The notes under the pieces are model-generated. The model was not told the DNA's origin. It saw nothing but the letters and a program-made list of their open reading frames with translations, and did no database searches. The position numbers and the translations under genes were made by a program. 64,000 nt of DNA from Chryseobacterium aahli (GTDB taxonomy: Bacteria; Bacteroidota; Bacteroidia; Flavobacteriales; Weeksellaceae), in the NCBI RefSeq assembly GCF_022699665.1, contig NZ_JALDNB010000007.1, positions 1-64,000 on the forward strand. The letters run 5' to 3'. Shown in pieces: positions 35,335 to 45,936 of the stretch (positions are counted from its first letter, which is position 1; every line of letters starts with the position of its first letter).

Positions 35335-35604
35335 TTACCAACTAGCTTTTTTAACGCCTGGGATAAGACCGTTGTTGGCCATTTCTCTGAAAGTTACTCT
35401 AGAAATACCAAAGGTTCTCATGTAACCTCTTGGTCTCCCTGTCAATTTACATCTGTTGTGTAATCTAACAGGAGAAGCATTTTTAGGCAATTTTTGAAGT
35501 CCTTCGTAATCACCAGCTTCTTTAAGAGCTTTTCTTTTCTCAGCGTATTTAGCTACAGTAGCTTCTCTTTTGCGCTCACGCGCTTTCATTGATTCTTTAG
35601 CCAT
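35335..35604 (-). CDS. rpsN: 30S ribosomal protein S14, zinc-free form
   Basis: Small-subunit head protein, 89 aa. It is the long C-minus type: [28 protein letters not shown] (key parts [10 protein letters not shown] and GISRVTFRE) with no CxxC...CxxC zinc site. Three bases after rplE. A terminator-like hairpin follows, so this is probably the last gene of the rplC transcript. Confidence 0.97.
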   Translation of the reverse strand: MAKESMKARERKREATVAKYAEKRKALKEAGDYEGLQKLPKNASPVRLHNRCKLTGRPRGYMRTFGISRVTFREMANNGLIPGVKKASW

Positions 35605-35607
35605 TTC

Positions 35608-36159
35608 TTAGTTCTTTTTGAAAGGTAAACCGAAGTGAGTTAATAATGCTTTAGCTTCTTTGTCTGTTTTCGCAGTTGTAACGAAAGTAATGTCCATCCC
35701 TTGGATTTTCTTTACTTTGTCGATTACGATCTCAGGGAAGATAATTTGCTCAGTAATACCTAAGTTATAGTTACCTCTACCATCGAAACCATCAGCTTTG
35801 ATACCAGAAAAATCTCTAATACGTGGTAAAGCAGAAGAAGTCAATCTGTCTAAGAATTCGTACATTTTCTGAGCTCTAAGAGTTACCTTAGCACCTACAG
35901 GCATACCTTTTCTTAATTTGAAAGCAGCTTCATCCTTTTTTGAAATAGTACCTACGGCTTTTTGCCCGGTAATATTTGTAAGTTCTTCAACAGCATAATC
36001 GATGATTTTTTTATCAGCAGTAGCGTCTCCTAAACCTTGAGATAAAATAATTTTCTCTAGTCTTGGTACCTGCATTACTGATTTGTATCCGAATTCTTCC
36101 ATCATTGCTGGAACAATTGTTTCATGATATGCTTTTTTGGGTCTTGCGATATATTCCAT
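35608..36159 (-). CDS. rplE: 50S ribosomal protein L5
   Basis: 5S rRNA-binding protein of the central protuberance. [52 protein letters not shown] (key parts ITGQKA and [13 protein letters not shown]) and [11 protein letters not shown] are canonical. 183 aa, 13 bases after rplX. Confidence 0.98.
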   Translation of the reverse strand: MEYIARPKKAYHETIVPAMMEEFGYKSVMQVPRLEKIILSQGLGDATADKKIIDYAVEELTNITGQKAVGTISKKDEAAFKLRKGMPVGAKVTLRAQKMYEFLDRLTSSALPRIRDFSGIKADGFDGRGNYNLGITEQIIFPEIVIDKVKKIQGMDITFVTTAKTDKEAKALLTHFGLPFKKN

Positions 36160-36172
36160 GTGTTATTTAAAA

Positions 36173-36499
36173 TTATAAAGTTTCACCCGTTTTTTTGTCG
36201 ATTCTTACTTTCTTATCTCCGTCGATTTTGTAACCAACTTTGATAGCTTTTCCGTCTTTATTAACTAAAGCTATGTTTGAGATATGAATAGAAGCTTCCT
36301 TTTCTGTAATTCCTCCTTGAGGATTTGAAGCTGAAGGCTTAACGTGTTTTTTAACGATGTTAAGTCCTGCAACGATTACTCTAGGGTCTTTTCCTTCTTT
36401 TTTGATCACTTCAATAACTTCACCAGTTTTACCTTTGATATCTTTTTTACCAGTGGTAATGATTACGTTATCTCCTCTTTTTATTTTTAACTTTGACAT
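36173..36499 (-). CDS. rplX: 50S ribosomal protein L24
   Basis: Assembly-initiating large-subunit protein with a KOW motif. KLKIKRGDNVIITTGKKDIKGKTGEVIEV (key part GDNVIITTGKKDIKGKTGEV) and VKKHVKPSASNPQGGI are canonical. 108 aa. It lies 20 bases after rplN. Confidence 0.98.
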   Translation of the reverse strand: MSKLKIKRGDNVIITTGKKDIKGKTGEVIEVIKKEGKDPRVIVAGLNIVKKHVKPSASNPQGGITEKEASIHISNIALVNKDGKAIKVGYKIDGDKKVRIDKKTGETL

Positions 36500-36519
36500 T
36501 TTTTTTAAAATTTTAAATA

Positions 36520-36888
36520 TTAAAGTACTTCAGGAGCTAATGAAATGATTTTCATATATTCTTTGTCTCTCAACTCACGAGCCACAGGTCCGAAAACACG
36601 TGTTCCTCTCATTTCTCCTCCAGCGTTTAGTAAAACACAAGCATTGTCTTCGAATTTGATGTAAGATCCATCTTTTCTTCTAACTGCTTTTTTAGTTCTT
36701 ACTACTACCGCCTTTGATACTTGACCTTTCTTAGCGTTTCCTGATGGTGTAGAATCTTTAATAGTAACTACGATTTTATCACCAACTGAAGCATATCTTC
36801 TTCTGGTACCTCCCAGAACTCTGATCACTAGTACTTCTTTAGCACCTGTGTTATCAGCAACTTTTAATCTTGATTCTGTTTGTAACAT
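36520..36888 (-). CDS. rplN: 50S ribosomal protein L14
   Basis: Large-subunit interface protein. [40 protein letters not shown] and [17 protein letters not shown] are canonical. 122 aa. Its start codon overlaps the rpsQ stop by one base (TAATG), so translation is probably coupled. Confidence 0.98.
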   Translation of the reverse strand: MLQTESRLKVADNTGAKEVLVIRVLGGTRRRYASVGDKIVVTIKDSTPSGNAKKGQVSKAVVVRTKKAVRRKDGSYIKFEDNACVLLNAGGEMRGTRVFGPVARELRDKEYMKIISLAPEVL

Positions 36889-37142
36889 TACTTAGCTTTT
36901 TCAATGATTCTTACTAATCTCCATCTCTTGCTCTTGCTCAAAGGTCTTGTTTCTGTAATTAATACAGTATCTCCTTCTGTGCATTCGTTGTTCTCGTCGT
37001 GTGCAGTATATTTTTTCGTTTTCAAAACGAATTTACCGTACATCGGGTGCTTTACTCTTGTAGTTTCACTAACAACAATAGTTTTTTCCATTTTATTGCT
37101 GGAAACCACTCCGATTCTTTCTTTTCTTAAATTTCTATCCAT
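36888..37142 (-). CDS. rpsQ: 30S ribosomal protein S17
   Basis: Small-subunit OB-fold protein that binds the 16S 5' domain. [39 protein letters not shown] and the C-terminal [18 protein letters not shown] are canonical. 84 aa. It lies 11 bases after rpmC and overlaps rplN by one base. Confidence 0.98.
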   Translation of the reverse strand: MDRNLRKERIGVVSSNKMEKTIVVSETTRVKHPMYGKFVLKTKKYTAHDENNECTEGDTVLITETRPLSKSKRWRLVRIIEKAK

Positions 37143-37153
37143 TGTAAAAAGGA

Positions 37154-37339
37154 TTATTGTTTGTTAGTTAACTCAGTGTTTAGTCTTGCGATTGTCTTTC
37201 TCAAATCTCTGATTTGGATTGGATTTTCAAGTGGACTGATTTTGTGAGCCAATTTCATTTTTGAGAATTGAGCTTTAGCTTCAGCCAATTTTGCTTGAAT
37301 ATCTTCAGCGCTTAGATTTTTAATTTCAGCTTGTTTCAT
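37154..37339 (-). CDS. rpmC: 50S ribosomal protein L29
   Basis: Small large-subunit protein at the tunnel exit, 61 aa of two antiparallel helices. [20 protein letters not shown] and [19 protein letters not shown] are canonical. It lies 11 bases after rplP and 11 before rpsQ. Confidence 0.97.
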   Translation of the reverse strand: MKQAEIKNLSAEDIQAKLAEAKAQFSKMKLAHKISPLENPIQIRDLRKTIARLNTELTNKQ

Positions 37340-37350
37340 TGTTTCAGAGA

Positions 37351-37776
37351 TTAAAGAGGTTTAACAAAATCGTTTGCAACTATAAATCTAGTCGTAACTG
37401 GTAATTTCTGTGCAGCAAGTCTTAAAGCTTCCTTAGCGATTTCGTAAGATACACCTCCGATTTCGAACATAATTTTACCTGGTTTTACTACAGCTACCCA
37501 ATATTCTACAGCACCTTTACCTTTACCCATCCTTACTTCGGCTGGTTTTTTAGTAATAGGCTTATCTGGAAATATTTTGATCCATAGTTGACCTTCTCTT
37601 TTCATATATCTTGTCGCAGCGATACGAGCAGCTTCGATCTGTCTAGCAGTGATCCAAGCACCTTCATTAGCTTTGATTCCGAAAGTTCCGTAAGCAAGTT
37701 GATTACCTCTTTGAGCAATCCCCTTCATTTTCATCTTGTGAACTCTACGGAATTTGGTTCTTTTTGGTTGTAACAT
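37351..37776 (-). CDS. rplP: 50S ribosomal protein L16
   Basis: Large-subunit protein near the A-site tRNA elbow. [41 protein letters not shown] (key parts [10 protein letters not shown] and RYMKREG), [20 protein letters not shown] and the C-terminal LPVTTRFI are canonical. 141 aa. A 78-base gap separates it from rpsC; that gap is AT-rich with repeated TTTAGATTTTA strings and nothing else seen. Confidence 0.98.
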   Translation of the reverse strand: MLQPKRTKFRRVHKMKMKGIAQRGNQLAYGTFGIKANEGAWITARQIEAARIAATRYMKREGQLWIKIFPDKPITKKPAEVRMGKGKGAVEYWVAVVKPGKIMFEIGGVSYEIAKEALRLAAQKLPVTTRFIVANDFVKPL

Positions 37777-37854
37777 AATTTCTTAAATTTTAGATTTTAG
37801 AATTTAGATTTTAAAAAAGTAACGGTCATTTAAAAACTATCCTCTAAAATTTTA

Positions 37855-38598
37855 TTAATTATTTTTTTTATCTCTAGAAGGTCTTCTGTTGTCTCTGTCT
37901 CCACCTCCTCTGTTTCCGCCACCTGAAGGACCACCTTTCTTCTGTTGTCCTACTAATGGAGAAAGATCTCTTCTTCCGTAAACTTCTCCTTTCATGATCC
38001 ACACTTTAACTCCTAACTTACCGTATTGAGTTAATGCTTCACCGATATGATAATCGATATCTGCTCTGAAAGTTGATAATGGAATTCTACCGTCTTTGAA
38101 AGACTCAGATCTTGCCATTTCAGCACCGTTCAATCTACCAGAGATTTGAACTTTGATACCTTCAGCACCCATTCTCATTGTAGAAGCGATTGCCATTTTC
38201 ACAGCTCTTCTGTATGAGATACGGTTTTCGATCTGCTTAGCGATACTGTCTGCAACTAATACTGCATCAAGCTCAGGTCTTTTGATTTCGAAAATATTGA
38301 TTTGAATATCCTTTTTTGTAAGTTTCTTCAATTCTTCTTTTAACTTGTCAACTTCCTGACCTCCTTTACCGATGATTAATCCCGGTCTAGCAGTAGTGAT
38401 TGTTACAGTTACTAATTTAAGTGTTCTTTCAATATAAATTTTTGAAATTCCACCTTTAGATAATCTTGCTTCAAGGTATCTTCTGATTTTGTAATCTTCA
38501 GCGATTCTATCACCGTAGTTTTTACCACCAAACCAGTTAGAATCCCATCCTCTGATGATACCTAATCTGTTACCAATTGGATTTGTCTTCTGTCCCAT
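37855..38598 (-). CDS. rpsC: 30S ribosomal protein S3
   Basis: mRNA-entry protein with a KH domain. [38 protein letters not shown] (KH signature) and [20 protein letters not shown] are canonical. The 247-aa protein ends in a Gly/Arg/Asp-rich tail (about 221-247) longer than in E. coli. It lies eight bases after rplV. Confidence 0.98.
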   Translation of the reverse strand: MGQKTNPIGNRLGIIRGWDSNWFGGKNYGDRIAEDYKIRRYLEARLSKGGISKIYIERTLKLVTVTITTARPGLIIGKGGQEVDKLKEELKKLTKKDIQINIFEIKRPELDAVLVADSIAKQIENRISYRRAVKMAIASTMRMGAEGIKVQISGRLNGAEMARSESFKDGRIPLSTFRADIDYHIGEALTQYGKLGVKVWIMKGEVYGRRDLSPLVGQQKKGGPSGGGNRGGGDRDNRRPSRDKKNN

Positions 38599-38606
38599 AC
38601 CTTGAA

Positions 38607-39005
38607 TTAATTTTCTTTTGTACCTAAGATTAGTGTAATGTGGTTTGATCTTTTTCTGATTCTGTACCCTCTACCTTGTGGAGCTGGTCTTAGTCTCTTC
38701 AATTGTCTTGCACTGTCTACAAAAATTTCTTTAACGATAAGGTTAGCTTCTTCAATATCAGCACCATCATTCTTTGTTTGCCAGTTGGCCATCGCAGAAA
38801 GTAATACTTTTTCTAATTTCTCAGAAGCTCCTTTTTTTGAATATTTTAGGATGCTTAAAGCTTTGTCAACTTCTACCCCTCTGATGATATCAGCAACTAA
38901 TCTCATCTTTCTAGGAGATGTCGGGCAATCATTGTGTAATGCTTTTACTACATCTTGATTTGTTAATTTACGTGCTAATGCACTTTCTCTTTTTCTTGAT
39001 CCCAT
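38607..39005 (-). CDS. rplV: 50S ribosomal protein L22
   Basis: Tunnel-lining large-subunit protein. [20 protein letters not shown] (about 30-49) and the beta-hairpin/C-terminal [20 protein letters not shown] are canonical. 132 aa. It follows rpsS by two bases. Confidence 0.98.
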   Translation of the reverse strand: MGSRKRESALARKLTNQDVVKALHNDCPTSPRKMRLVADIIRGVEVDKALSILKYSKKGASEKLEKVLLSAMANWQTKNDGADIEEANLIVKEIFVDSARQLKRLRPAPQGRGYRIRKRSNHITLILGTKEN

Positions 39006-39007
39006 GA

Positions 39008-39286
39008 TTATCTACTTCCTTTGTTTTTATTACCACCATGACCTCTGAAAGATCTTGTTGGAGAAAATTCGCCTAGCTTGTGACCAACCATGTTTTCTGT
39101 AACATATACAGGGATAAAAGATTTCCCGTTGTGTACTGCAATAGTTTGTCCTACGAAGTCCGGAGAGATCATTGATGCTCTAGACCAAGTTTTGATAACT
39201 GTCTTCTTACCAGACTCTATGTTTGTCTGAACCTTCTTATCTAAAGTATGATGAATGAATGGTCCTTTTTTAAGTGATCTTGCCAT
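39008..39286 (-). CDS. rpsS: 30S ribosomal protein S19
   Basis: Small-subunit head protein that pairs with S13. [39 protein letters not shown] and [18 protein letters not shown] are canonical. 92 aa. Two bases after rplB and two before rplV. Confidence 0.98.
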   Translation of the reverse strand: MARSLKKGPFIHHTLDKKVQTNIESGKKTVIKTWSRASMISPDFVGQTIAVHNGKSFIPVYVTENMVGHKLGEFSPTRSFRGHGGNKNKGSR

Positions 39287-39288
39287 AA

Positions 39289-40110
39289 TTATTTACGTTT
39301 AGATATGATATGACGGTTAGACGCTTTGTTTTTCTTTCTGGTTTTGTAACCTTTAGCTGGCATACCGTTTCTAGATCTTGGGTGACCTCCAGATGAACGA
39401 CCTTCACCACCTCCCATTGGGTGATCTACAGGGTTCATTACTACCGGTCTAGTTCTAGGTCTTCTACCTAACCATCTGCTTCTACCAGCCTTACCTGAAA
39501 CAGTTAACTGATGATCAGAGTTAGAAACAGATCCAATCATTGCATAACACTCAGTAAGGATCATTCTAGATTCTCCTGAAGGCAATTTGATGATTGCATA
39601 TTTTCCGTCTCTTGAAGTCAATTGAGCTGATGAACCAGCACTTCTTGCTAAGATTGCACCTTGACCAGGCTTCATTTCGATACAAGAAATTACAGTTCCC
39701 AAAGGAATACTTTTTAATTTCATTGCGTTACCTACATTAGGTTCTACGCTTTCTCCTGAAATGATTTTTTGGTCAACTTTGATCCCGTTTGGAGCGATGA
39801 TATATCTCTTCTCTCCGTCTGCATACTCAACTAAAGCGATGAAAGCAGTTCTGTTTGGATCATATTCTACAGTTTTTACCGTTGCTTCAACATCATGCTT
39901 GTTTCTTTTGAAGTCGATAATTCTGTATTTCTTTTTGTGTCCACCTCCGGTGTAACGCATGGTCATTTTACCAGTTTGGTTACGTCCACCTGACTTACTA
40001 ATACCAACGGTTAGAGACTTCTCTGGTTTGTTGGTAGTAATTTCCTCAAAATTGTTTACAATTCTGAATCTCTGTCCTGGGGTGATAGGTTTTAATTTTC
40101 TAACAGACAT
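39289..40110 (-). CDS. rplB: 50S ribosomal protein L2
   Basis: Core large-subunit protein needed for peptidyl-transferase activity. It has [20 protein letters not shown], the SH3-like middle domain, and the C-terminal signature [20 protein letters not shown] with the conserved histidine. 273 aa. It is 22 bases after rplW. Confidence 0.98.
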   Translation of the reverse strand: MSVRKLKPITPGQRFRIVNNFEEITTNKPEKSLTVGISKSGGRNQTGKMTMRYTGGGHKKKYRIIDFKRNKHDVEATVKTVEYDPNRTAFIALVEYADGEKRYIIAPNGIKVDQKIISGESVEPNVGNAMKLKSIPLGTVISCIEMKPGQGAILARSAGSSAQLTSRDGKYAIIKLPSGESRMILTECYAMIGSVSNSDHQLTVSGKAGRSRWLGRRPRTRPVVMNPVDHPMGGGEGRSSGGHPRSRNGMPAKGYKTRKKNKASNRHIISKRK

Positions 40111-40132
40111 TACTATTATTTATAATTAATAA

Positions 40133-40423
40133 TTAATTTACAGCAAAAATGTCGATTACTTCTCCTTCAGCAAGAGTGATAATCGCCTTTTTCAATTTGT
40201 TTGTCTTTCCTACTTGAAGACCTTTTTTAGTGTATTTCGAAGAAACTTTAGGAGCATAAATCATGGTTCTAACGTCTGCTACTTTCACACCATAAGCTTG
40301 CTCTATTGCATTTTTAATCTGGATTTTATTCGCCTTAGGTTGTACTAAGAAAGAATAAGCACCTCTTAAATCTGTAAGATAGTTTGCTTTTTCTGAAATA
40401 ACTGGTTTAATAATTAGTGACAT
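40133..40423 (-). CDS. rplW: 50S ribosomal protein L23
   Basis: Tunnel-exit protein that docks trigger factor and SRP. IIKPVISEKANYLTDLRGAY, KIQIKNAIEQAYGVKVADVR and IYAPK are canonical. 96 aa. It lies three bases after rplD. Confidence 0.97.
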   Translation of the reverse strand: MSLIIKPVISEKANYLTDLRGAYSFLVQPKANKIQIKNAIEQAYGVKVADVRTMIYAPKVSSKYTKKGLQVGKTNKLKKAIITLAEGEVIDIFAVN

Positions 40424-40426
40424 GAT

Positions 40427-41056
40427 TTATTTCTTTAAATTTTCCTGGAATTTTTCAACTGCACCTTCTAAGAAAACGATCTCACCTGCATTGATTAAGT
40501 CATAAGAAGAAATTTCGTTGAATTTCATAACTTTAGTCTTAGGTAAGTTTCTTGAAGATAAATATACATTCTTGTTTGTATCAGGAAGAATGAATAAAGA
40601 TTTCTTATCGTTCAATGCCAATGCATTCAAGATAGTGATGAAATCTTTAGTTTTAGGAGCTGAAATGCTCAATCCTTCAACAATTTTGATGCTGTTATCT
40701 CTCATTTTCTGAGAAAGAACAGATTTTTTAGCTAATCTCTTAAGAGCTTTGTTCAATTTGAATCTGTAGTCTCTCGGTTTTGGACCGAAAATTCTACCTC
40801 CACCTCTGAAAACTGGAGATTTGATATCACCATATCTTGCAGAACCTGAACCTTTTTGCTTTTTCAACTTTTTAGTTGAACCAGTGATTTCGCTTCTTTC
40901 TTTTGATTTATGAGTACCTTGACGCTGAGCAGCAAGATATTGTTTTACTTCTAAGTAAACCGCGTGCTTATTTGGCTCAATTCCGAATACTGTTTCGTCT
41001 AGAGTTACTTTTTTTCCGGTTTCTTTTCCTGATGTATTTAATACTACTAGTTCCAT
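40427..41056 (-). CDS. rplD: 50S ribosomal protein L4
   Basis: Tunnel-constriction protein of the large subunit; in E. coli also the S10-operon repressor. [40 protein letters not shown] and [19 protein letters not shown] are canonical. 209 aa. It overlaps the end of rplC by ten bases. Confidence 0.98.
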   Translation of the reverse strand: MELVVLNTSGKETGKKVTLDETVFGIEPNKHAVYLEVKQYLAAQRQGTHKSKERSEITGSTKKLKKQKGSGSARYGDIKSPVFRGGGRIFGPKPRDYRFKLNKALKRLAKKSVLSQKMRDNSIKIVEGLSISAPKTKDFITILNALALNDKKSLFILPDTNKNVYLSSRNLPKTKVMKFNEISSYDLINAGEIVFLEGAVEKFQENLKK

Positions 41057-41673
41057 TTTCTGATAATTACATAAGAATTTTTAGCTCCCGGAACAGCACC
41101 TTTTACTACTAAAAGATTTTGTTCTTGATCCACTTTTAATACTTGAAGGTTTTGTACAGTTACCTGCTTACCTCCCATTCTACCTGCCATTCTCATCCCC
41201 TTGAATACTCTAGAAGGATCCGATCCCGCACCGATTGAACCTGGAGCTCTTAATCTGTTGTGCTGACCGTGAGTAGCTTGCATTACACCTCCAAAACCGT
41301 GTCTTTTAACAACACCTTGGAAACCTTTACCTTTTGAAGTTCCTGTAACGTCTACATATTCACCTTCAGCGAATAAGTCTACTTTCACTTCATCTCCTAC
41401 GCTTACAGTATCAACGAATTCTCTGTAGAATTCTACCAACTTAGCTTTAGGAGCAGAACCAGCCTTTTTAAAATGGCCAGCTAACGCTTTACCAACGTTC
41501 TTTTCACTCTTGTCATCGAAACCTAACTGAACAGATTTGTATCCGTCCTTTTCAATGGTTCTGACCTGTAAAACTGAGCAAGGACCTGCCTGAATAACGG
41601 TACACGGCATGTTTTTGCCGTTTTCGTCAAACAGAGAAGTCATCCCAATTTTTTTTCCAATAATACCTGACAT
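41047..41673 (-). CDS. rplC: 50S ribosomal protein L3
   Basis: Large-subunit assembly initiator. [40 protein letters not shown] and [20 protein letters not shown], then [16 protein letters not shown] are canonical. 208 aa. Here it heads its transcription unit: rpsJ, which normally precedes it, lies 11.8 kb away. It has its own promoter (41781-41810) and a leader of about 100 nt. Confidence 0.98.
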   Translation of the reverse strand: MSGIIGKKIGMTSLFDENGKNMPCTVIQAGPCSVLQVRTIEKDGYKSVQLGFDDKSEKNVGKALAGHFKKAGSAPKAKLVEFYREFVDTVSVGDEVKVDLFAEGEYVDVTGTSKGKGFQGVVKRHGFGGVMQATHGQHNRLRAPGSIGAGSDPSRVFKGMRMAGRMGGKQVTVQNLQVLKVDQEQNLLVVKGAVPGAKNSYVIIRKWN

Positions 41674-41780
41674 TATTTATATAATATGTTATAAAATTTC
41701 TTGTATTCACGTTCATTTTGCGAGATCTCAAGTAATTACCAAGTTTGAATTGGGCATACTCCTCCCCGAAAATGAGTGTG
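41674..41780 (-). promoter_or_regulatory. rplC leader with Shine-Dalgarno-like motif and 9-codon frame
   Basis: The ~100-nt leader begins near GCACACTCATTTTC and has GGGGAGGAGT directly before an ATG at 41757. That ATG opens MPNSNLVIT and stops with TGA (41757-41728). CCAA / TTGG and GAGATCTC elements follow. Strong Shine-Dalgarno motifs are unusual in Bacteroidota, so a regulatory leader peptide or protein-binding leader is possible. Confidence 0.4.
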
Positions 41781-41810
41781 CAAATGTATGAATAAAATTT
41801 AATTTGACAA
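41781..41810 (-). promoter_or_regulatory. Promoter of the rplC operon (TTG-N19-TACATTTG)
   Basis: On the minus strand TTG (41810-41808) and TACATTTG (41788-41781) are 19 nt apart, followed by CAC. It is nearly identical to the rpsL promoter, including TTGTCAA and TTATTCATA. Confidence 0.8.
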
Positions 41811-41925
41811 ATATTTATAGTAAAATATTTTGATTTTTAATGATTTAGGGAAATTTGGAAAAATCTGGTTGAATGTTTCGCTAAATATTTTTGAACTACA
41901 GAAAATTTAAAAATGAGTTTATTTT

Positions 41926-42690
41926 TTATTTAATAATTACACTCACTCCAATTTCTTCAAGATTATTTTTGTCTTCTTCCAAAATACCATTGTCCGTGAT
42001 CAGATAATCTATCTTATCCAAAGGAGCGATTTTACCGAAACCTTTTACGTTCAATTTAGAAGAATCTGCTAGAATGACAACCTTTTCAGAACAATTAATC
42101 ATTAATTGATTCAGGTGAGCTTCTGCAGCATTAGAAGTACTAATTCCGAAATCCATATCGATTCCGTCTACCCCAAGAAATAATTTATTACAGGAAAATT
42201 GTTTTAAAATAGCTTCAGAAATAGAACCTACAATAGAAGTAGAACTTTTTCTCACTTCTCCACCCAATTGTATGATATTAATGTTAGGATTGTTACACAA
42301 TTCAATTGCAACACGCAAAGAAGAAGTTAAAACCGTTAACGGACCGAAATTCACTAGCATTCTTGCCAGATAATGCATCGTCGTTCCGGAAGCCAAAATA
42401 ATACAGTCATTTTCCTGAATCAAGGACAATGCGGTTTTTGCAATATTTTTCTTTGCTTCTACATTGATGTTTTCCTTTTCATCCACATTCTTTTCATACG
42501 CATATCTTACATGCCTACTTGCACCGCCATGATTTCGGAAAAGCAATCCTAAACTTTCGAGATAATTCAAATCCTTTCGAATTGTAACTGACGAAACATT
42601 AAATTTTTCACACAAATCCTGAACAAGCACATAATCTTTTTCATCCAATTCTTTCAAGATATCATTATGTCTTGGCAGCAGCTTTTCCAT
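41926..42690 (-). CDS. DeoR/GlpR-family transcriptional repressor
   Basis: A 254-aa DeoR-type regulator. The N-terminal HTH (about 18-45) contains VLVQDLCEKFNVSSVTIRKDLNYLE (key part NVSSVTIRKDL). The C-terminal effector domain has ILASGTTMHYLARML, which binds sugar phosphates in this family, then GGEVRKSSTSIVGSI, KLFLGVDGID and LADSSKLN. It is divergent from glpD-glpK-glpF, so it most likely represses them in the absence of glycerol 3-phosphate. Its own promoter (42706-42733) is followed by a GAAACGAAAT box next to the start codon, which suggests autoregulation. The effector is inferred from the neighbours. Confidence 0.85.
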   Translation of the reverse strand: MEKLLPRHNDILKELDEKDYVLVQDLCEKFNVSSVTIRKDLNYLESLGLLFRNHGGASRHVRYAYEKNVDEKENINVEAKKNIAKTALSLIQENDCIILASGTTMHYLARMLVNFGPLTVLTSSLRVAIELCNNPNINIIQLGGEVRKSSTSIVGSISEAILKQFSCNKLFLGVDGIDMDFGISTSNAAEAHLNQLMINCSEKVVILADSSKLNVKGFGKIAPLDKIDYLITDNGILEEDKNNLEEIGVSVIIK

Positions 42691-42705
42691 TTCGTTTCAT
42701 TTCAT

Positions 42706-42733
42706 CAAAAATACCAATTTTATTTTGATTCAA
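42706..42733 (-). promoter_or_regulatory. Promoter of the GlpR-like repressor gene (TTG-N17-TATTTTTG)
   Basis: On the minus strand TTG (42733-42731) and TATTTTTG (42713-42706) are 17 nt apart. The transcribed leader is only about 15 nt and carries ATGAAACGAAAT before the true ATG. Confidence 0.6.
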
Positions 42734-42758
42734 AAAAATTTCACTTATTTTCTTTTTA

Positions 42759-42819
42759 GTTTCGTTTTTAATTTATACATTTGAAAACGAAACATAACGA
42801 AATATTATGAAACGAAACG
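42759..42819 (+). promoter_or_regulatory. glpD promoter with repeated AAACGAAA operator boxes
   Basis: The -7 box TACATTTG (42776-42783) lies between perfect 10-bp inverted arms GTTTCGTTTT (42759-42768) and AAAACGAAAC (42784-42793). Two more boxes follow in direct orientation: ATAACGAAAT (42794-42803) and GAAACGAAACGAA, the latter inside the first codons of glpD. The arms flank the promoter core, a good repressor site for the divergent DeoR-type protein. Confidence 0.7.
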
Positions 42820-44396
42820 AAGAACTTAGCAAATTAACCTCCATAAAAGAATGGGACTTTCTAATCATCGGTGGAGGAGCGAGTGGTTTAGGTTCGGCAT
42901 TGGACGCTACAAGCAGAGGATTTAAAACCTTACTATTAGAATCACACGATTTCGCAAAGGCGACTTCCAGTAGAAGTACAAAATTGGTACACGGAGGAGT
43001 AAGATATTTAGCACAGGGAGATATAGGTTTAGTAAAAGAAGCTTTGAAAGAAAGAGGTTTACTCGCGAAAAATGCAGCTCATGTGGTTAAAAACCAGTCT
43101 TTTATTATTCCAAATTACACTTGGTGGGGAGGCATTTATTATAAAATAGGACTTTCTATTTACGATTTCCTTGCAGGAAAACTAAGTTTAGGAAGAACAC
43201 AATACATCAGCAAATCAAAAACCGTAGAAAAACTTCCAACAATTCAGCAAAAAGGCTTGGCAAGCGGAGTTGTTTATCAGGACGGACAGTTCGATGATGC
43301 ACGATTGGCAATTAATTTATCGCAAACCATTATTGAAAAAGGAGGAACTGCCGTTAATTATGTTAAAGTTATTAATTTAATTAAAAATGATTCTAATAAA
43401 ATAACAGGTGTAGTTGCAGAAGATCAGTTTACGAAACAGCAATTCGAAATTAAAGCGAAAGTGGTCATCAATGCAACCGGAGTTTTCACGAATGACATCT
43501 TAAATATGAATAACCCGAAACACGGAAAATTTGTAGTTCCGAGCCAGGGAATTCATTTGGTTTTGGATAAATCTTTCTTAAAAAGTGACGACGCCATTAT
43601 GATTCCTAAAACTTCAGACGGAAGAGTCTTGTTTGTCGTTCCGTGGCATGACAGAGCCTTGGTCGGAACAACCGATACTTTATTGGAAAACGAAAGTTTC
43701 GAACCGAGAGCTTTGGAAGAAGAAATTAATTTCGTTTTAGCTACAGCAAGACAATATTTATCTAAAAAGCCAACCCGTGAAGATGTAAAATCTGTTTTCG
43801 CAGGACTTCGACCATTGGCAGCACCAAAAGACGGAAGCAAAAGCACAAAAGAAGTTTCCCGAAGTCATAAAGTGGTTACATCCGACACCGGATTGATTTC
43901 CATTATCGGTGGAAAATGGACAACGTACCGTAAAATGGCAGAAGACACGATCGATGAAGCAGTAAAAGTTCACAACTTAGGAATTACAACTTCCAAAACA
44001 GAACATCTTTCGATTCATGGAAATGTAAAATCTGAAACTGTTGATAGAACCAATCATTTATATGTATATGGTTCAGACATTCCTGAAATCAAAAAATTAC
44101 AACAAAACAATCCTGAATTTTCAGAAAAAATACATCCTGATCATCCATTCACAATAGCAGAAGCAGTTTGGGCAATCCGAAACGAAATGGCTCAGACTAT
44201 TGAAGATATTTTGGCAAGAAGAGTCCGTCTTTTATTTTTGGATGCAAGAGCAGCGATCGACAGTGCACATAAAATCGCTTTTATTATTGCAAAAGAAAAC
44301 GGACATTCTGCAGAATGGGCAAACGAACAGGAAAACGAGTTTATCGAATTGGCGAGAGGATATTTACTGACTCCTTATTCGCCAAGAAACATCTAA
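42807..44396 (+). CDS. glpD: Glycerol-3-phosphate dehydrogenase (FAD)
   Basis: Oxidises glycerol 3-phosphate to dihydroxyacetone phosphate and passes electrons to quinones at the inner membrane. The FAD-binding motif [19 protein letters not shown] (about 20-38), [14 protein letters not shown] (about 56-69) and [20 protein letters not shown] (about 330-350) match aerobic GlpD. The C-terminal helical domain is complete. 529 aa. First gene of glpD-glpK-glpF-(OM protein), with 19 bases to glpK. An operator box extends into its first codons. Confidence 0.95.
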   Translation: MKRNEELSKLTSIKEWDFLIIGGGASGLGSALDATSRGFKTLLLESHDFAKATSSRSTKLVHGGVRYLAQGDIGLVKEALKERGLLAKNAAHVVKNQSFIIPNYTWWGGIYYKIGLSIYDFLAGKLSLGRTQYISKSKTVEKLPTIQQKGLASGVVYQDGQFDDARLAINLSQTIIEKGGTAVNYVKVINLIKNDSNKITGVVAEDQFTKQQFEIKAKVVINATGVFTNDILNMNNPKHGKFVVPSQGIHLVLDKSFLKSDDAIMIPKTSDGRVLFVVPWHDRALVGTTDTLLENESFEPRALEEEINFVLATARQYLSKKPTREDVKSVFAGLRPLAAPKDGSKSTKEVSRSHKVVTSDTGLISIIGGKWTTYRKMAEDTIDEAVKVHNLGITTSKTEHLSIHGNVKSETVDRTNHLYVYGSDIPEIKKLQQNNPEFSEKIHPDHPFTIAEAVWAIRNEMAQTIEDILARRVRLLFLDARAAIDSAHKIAFIIAKENGHSAEWANEQENEFIELARGYLLTPYSPRNI

Positions 44397-44415
44397 CTTT
44401 AATTTAATCTCAAAG

Positions 44416-45912
44416 ATGAGTGACCAATTAATTCTCGCTCTAGACCAAGGTACAACATCGTCAAGAGCCATTTTATTCAATCACAGCGGAGAAATAGAAT
44501 TTGTTTCTCAGAAAAGTTTTGAACAGATATACCCTACTCCGGGTTGGGTAGAACATGACCCCAACGAAATCTGGTCTTCTCAAGTTTCCGTAGCTGCAGA
44601 AGTTATTGCCAAAGCAGGAATTTCCGGAAGAGAAGTTGCCGCTATCGGGATTACCAATCAACGTGAAACTACCGTCGTCTGGGACAGAGAAACCGGAGAT
44701 CCCGTCTACAATGCGATTGTCTGGCAAGACAGAAGAACGTCTAAATATTGCGACGAATTAAAAGAACAGGGTCATGCCGAAATGATTAAAGAAAAGACAG
44801 GTCTTGTTTTAGACGCTTATTTTTCTGCAACAAAGCTGAAGTGGATTTTAGACACTGTAGAAGGTGCAAGAGAAAAAGCTGAAGCAGGAAAACTGTGTTT
44901 CGGAACAGTGGATACTTTCCTTGTATGGAAATTAACACGTGGAAAAATGTTCATTACCGATGTTTCGAATGCTAGTAGAACCATGCTTCTAAACATCCAT
45001 ACTTTGGAATGGGATAATGAGCTATTAGAATTATTCAATATTCCAAGAGCCATTTTACCTGAAGTAAAACAAAGCAGTGAGATCTATGGAGAAACTGCCA
45101 CTACTCTATTTTCAACAAAAATTCCGATTGCAGGAATTGCAGGAGATCAACAGGCTGCCTTATTCGGGCAAATGTGTACAACTCCCGGAATGGTAAAAAA
45201 TACGTACGGAACCGGCTGTTTCCTTTTAATGAATACAGGAACAGAAGCTGTTTCATCCAAAAACAATTTGTTGACGACTGTTGCATGGAAAATTAACGGA
45301 GAAGTAAATTATGCATTGGAAGGAAGTGTATTCGTTGGCGGAGCAGCTATCCAATGGTTGAGAGACGGTTTAAAATTAATTAATTCGGCAGAAGAAGTAA
45401 ATACACTGGCTCAATCTGTCGAAGATAACGGCGGTGTTTATTTTGTCCCTGCATTAACGGGTTTGGGCGCGCCTTACTGGGATCAGTACGCTCGTGGAAC
45501 TATTGTAGGAGTAACCCGTGGAACAACAAACGCACACATTGCAAGAGCGACTTTGGAAGGGATTGCTTTTCAAGTGTATGATATTGTAAAAGCGATGGAA
45601 GCTGATGCCGGGAAAAAAAGTCCTGAACTGAGAGTGGATGGAGGAGCTTCTGCAAGTGACATTTTAATGCAGATTCAGTCGGATATTTTCAGGGCTAAAA
45701 TTACAAGACCAAAAACATTGGAAACAACAGCTTTAGGAGCCGCTTATCTTGCAGGCCTTGCCGTTGGATATTGGAAAAATATTGACGAAATCCAGTCTCA
45801 ATGGATTGTTGACAAACACTTCCAGCCGCAGATGGAAGAAGAGAAAGTTGAAAAGATGCTTAAAACATGGAAAAAAGCCGTTCAGCGTTCTCAAAACTGG
45901 ATCGAAGATTAA
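44416..45912 (+). CDS. glpK: Glycerol kinase
   Basis: Phosphorylates glycerol to sn-glycerol 3-phosphate with ATP. FGGY-kinase fold: [15 protein letters not shown] (about 5-19), [19 protein letters not shown] (about 79-97), [45 protein letters not shown] and [16 protein letters not shown] are canonical. 498 aa, typical. Between glpD and glpF. Confidence 0.97.
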   Translation: MSDQLILALDQGTTSSRAILFNHSGEIEFVSQKSFEQIYPTPGWVEHDPNEIWSSQVSVAAEVIAKAGISGREVAAIGITNQRETTVVWDRETGDPVYNAIVWQDRRTSKYCDELKEQGHAEMIKEKTGLVLDAYFSATKLKWILDTVEGAREKAEAGKLCFGTVDTFLVWKLTRGKMFITDVSNASRTMLLNIHTLEWDNELLELFNIPRAILPEVKQSSEIYGETATTLFSTKIPIAGIAGDQQAALFGQMCTTPGMVKNTYGTGCFLLMNTGTEAVSSKNNLLTTVAWKINGEVNYALEGSVFVGGAAIQWLRDGLKLINSAEEVNTLAQSVEDNGGVYFVPALTGLGAPYWDQYARGTIVGVTRGTTNAHIARATLEGIAFQVYDIVKAMEADAGKKSPELRVDGGASASDILMQIQSDIFRAKITRPKTLETTALGAAYLAGLAVGYWKNIDEIQSQWIVDKHFQPQMEEEKVEKMLKTWKKAVQRSQNWIED

Positions 45913-45936
45913 TCACATTTAAAACAAATTAAAACT

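Noticed and set aside
42784..42819. AAACGAAA direct repeats considered as part of a mobile element
   Set aside because: Their position around the -7 box and next to a DeoR-type gene is better explained as operator sites.
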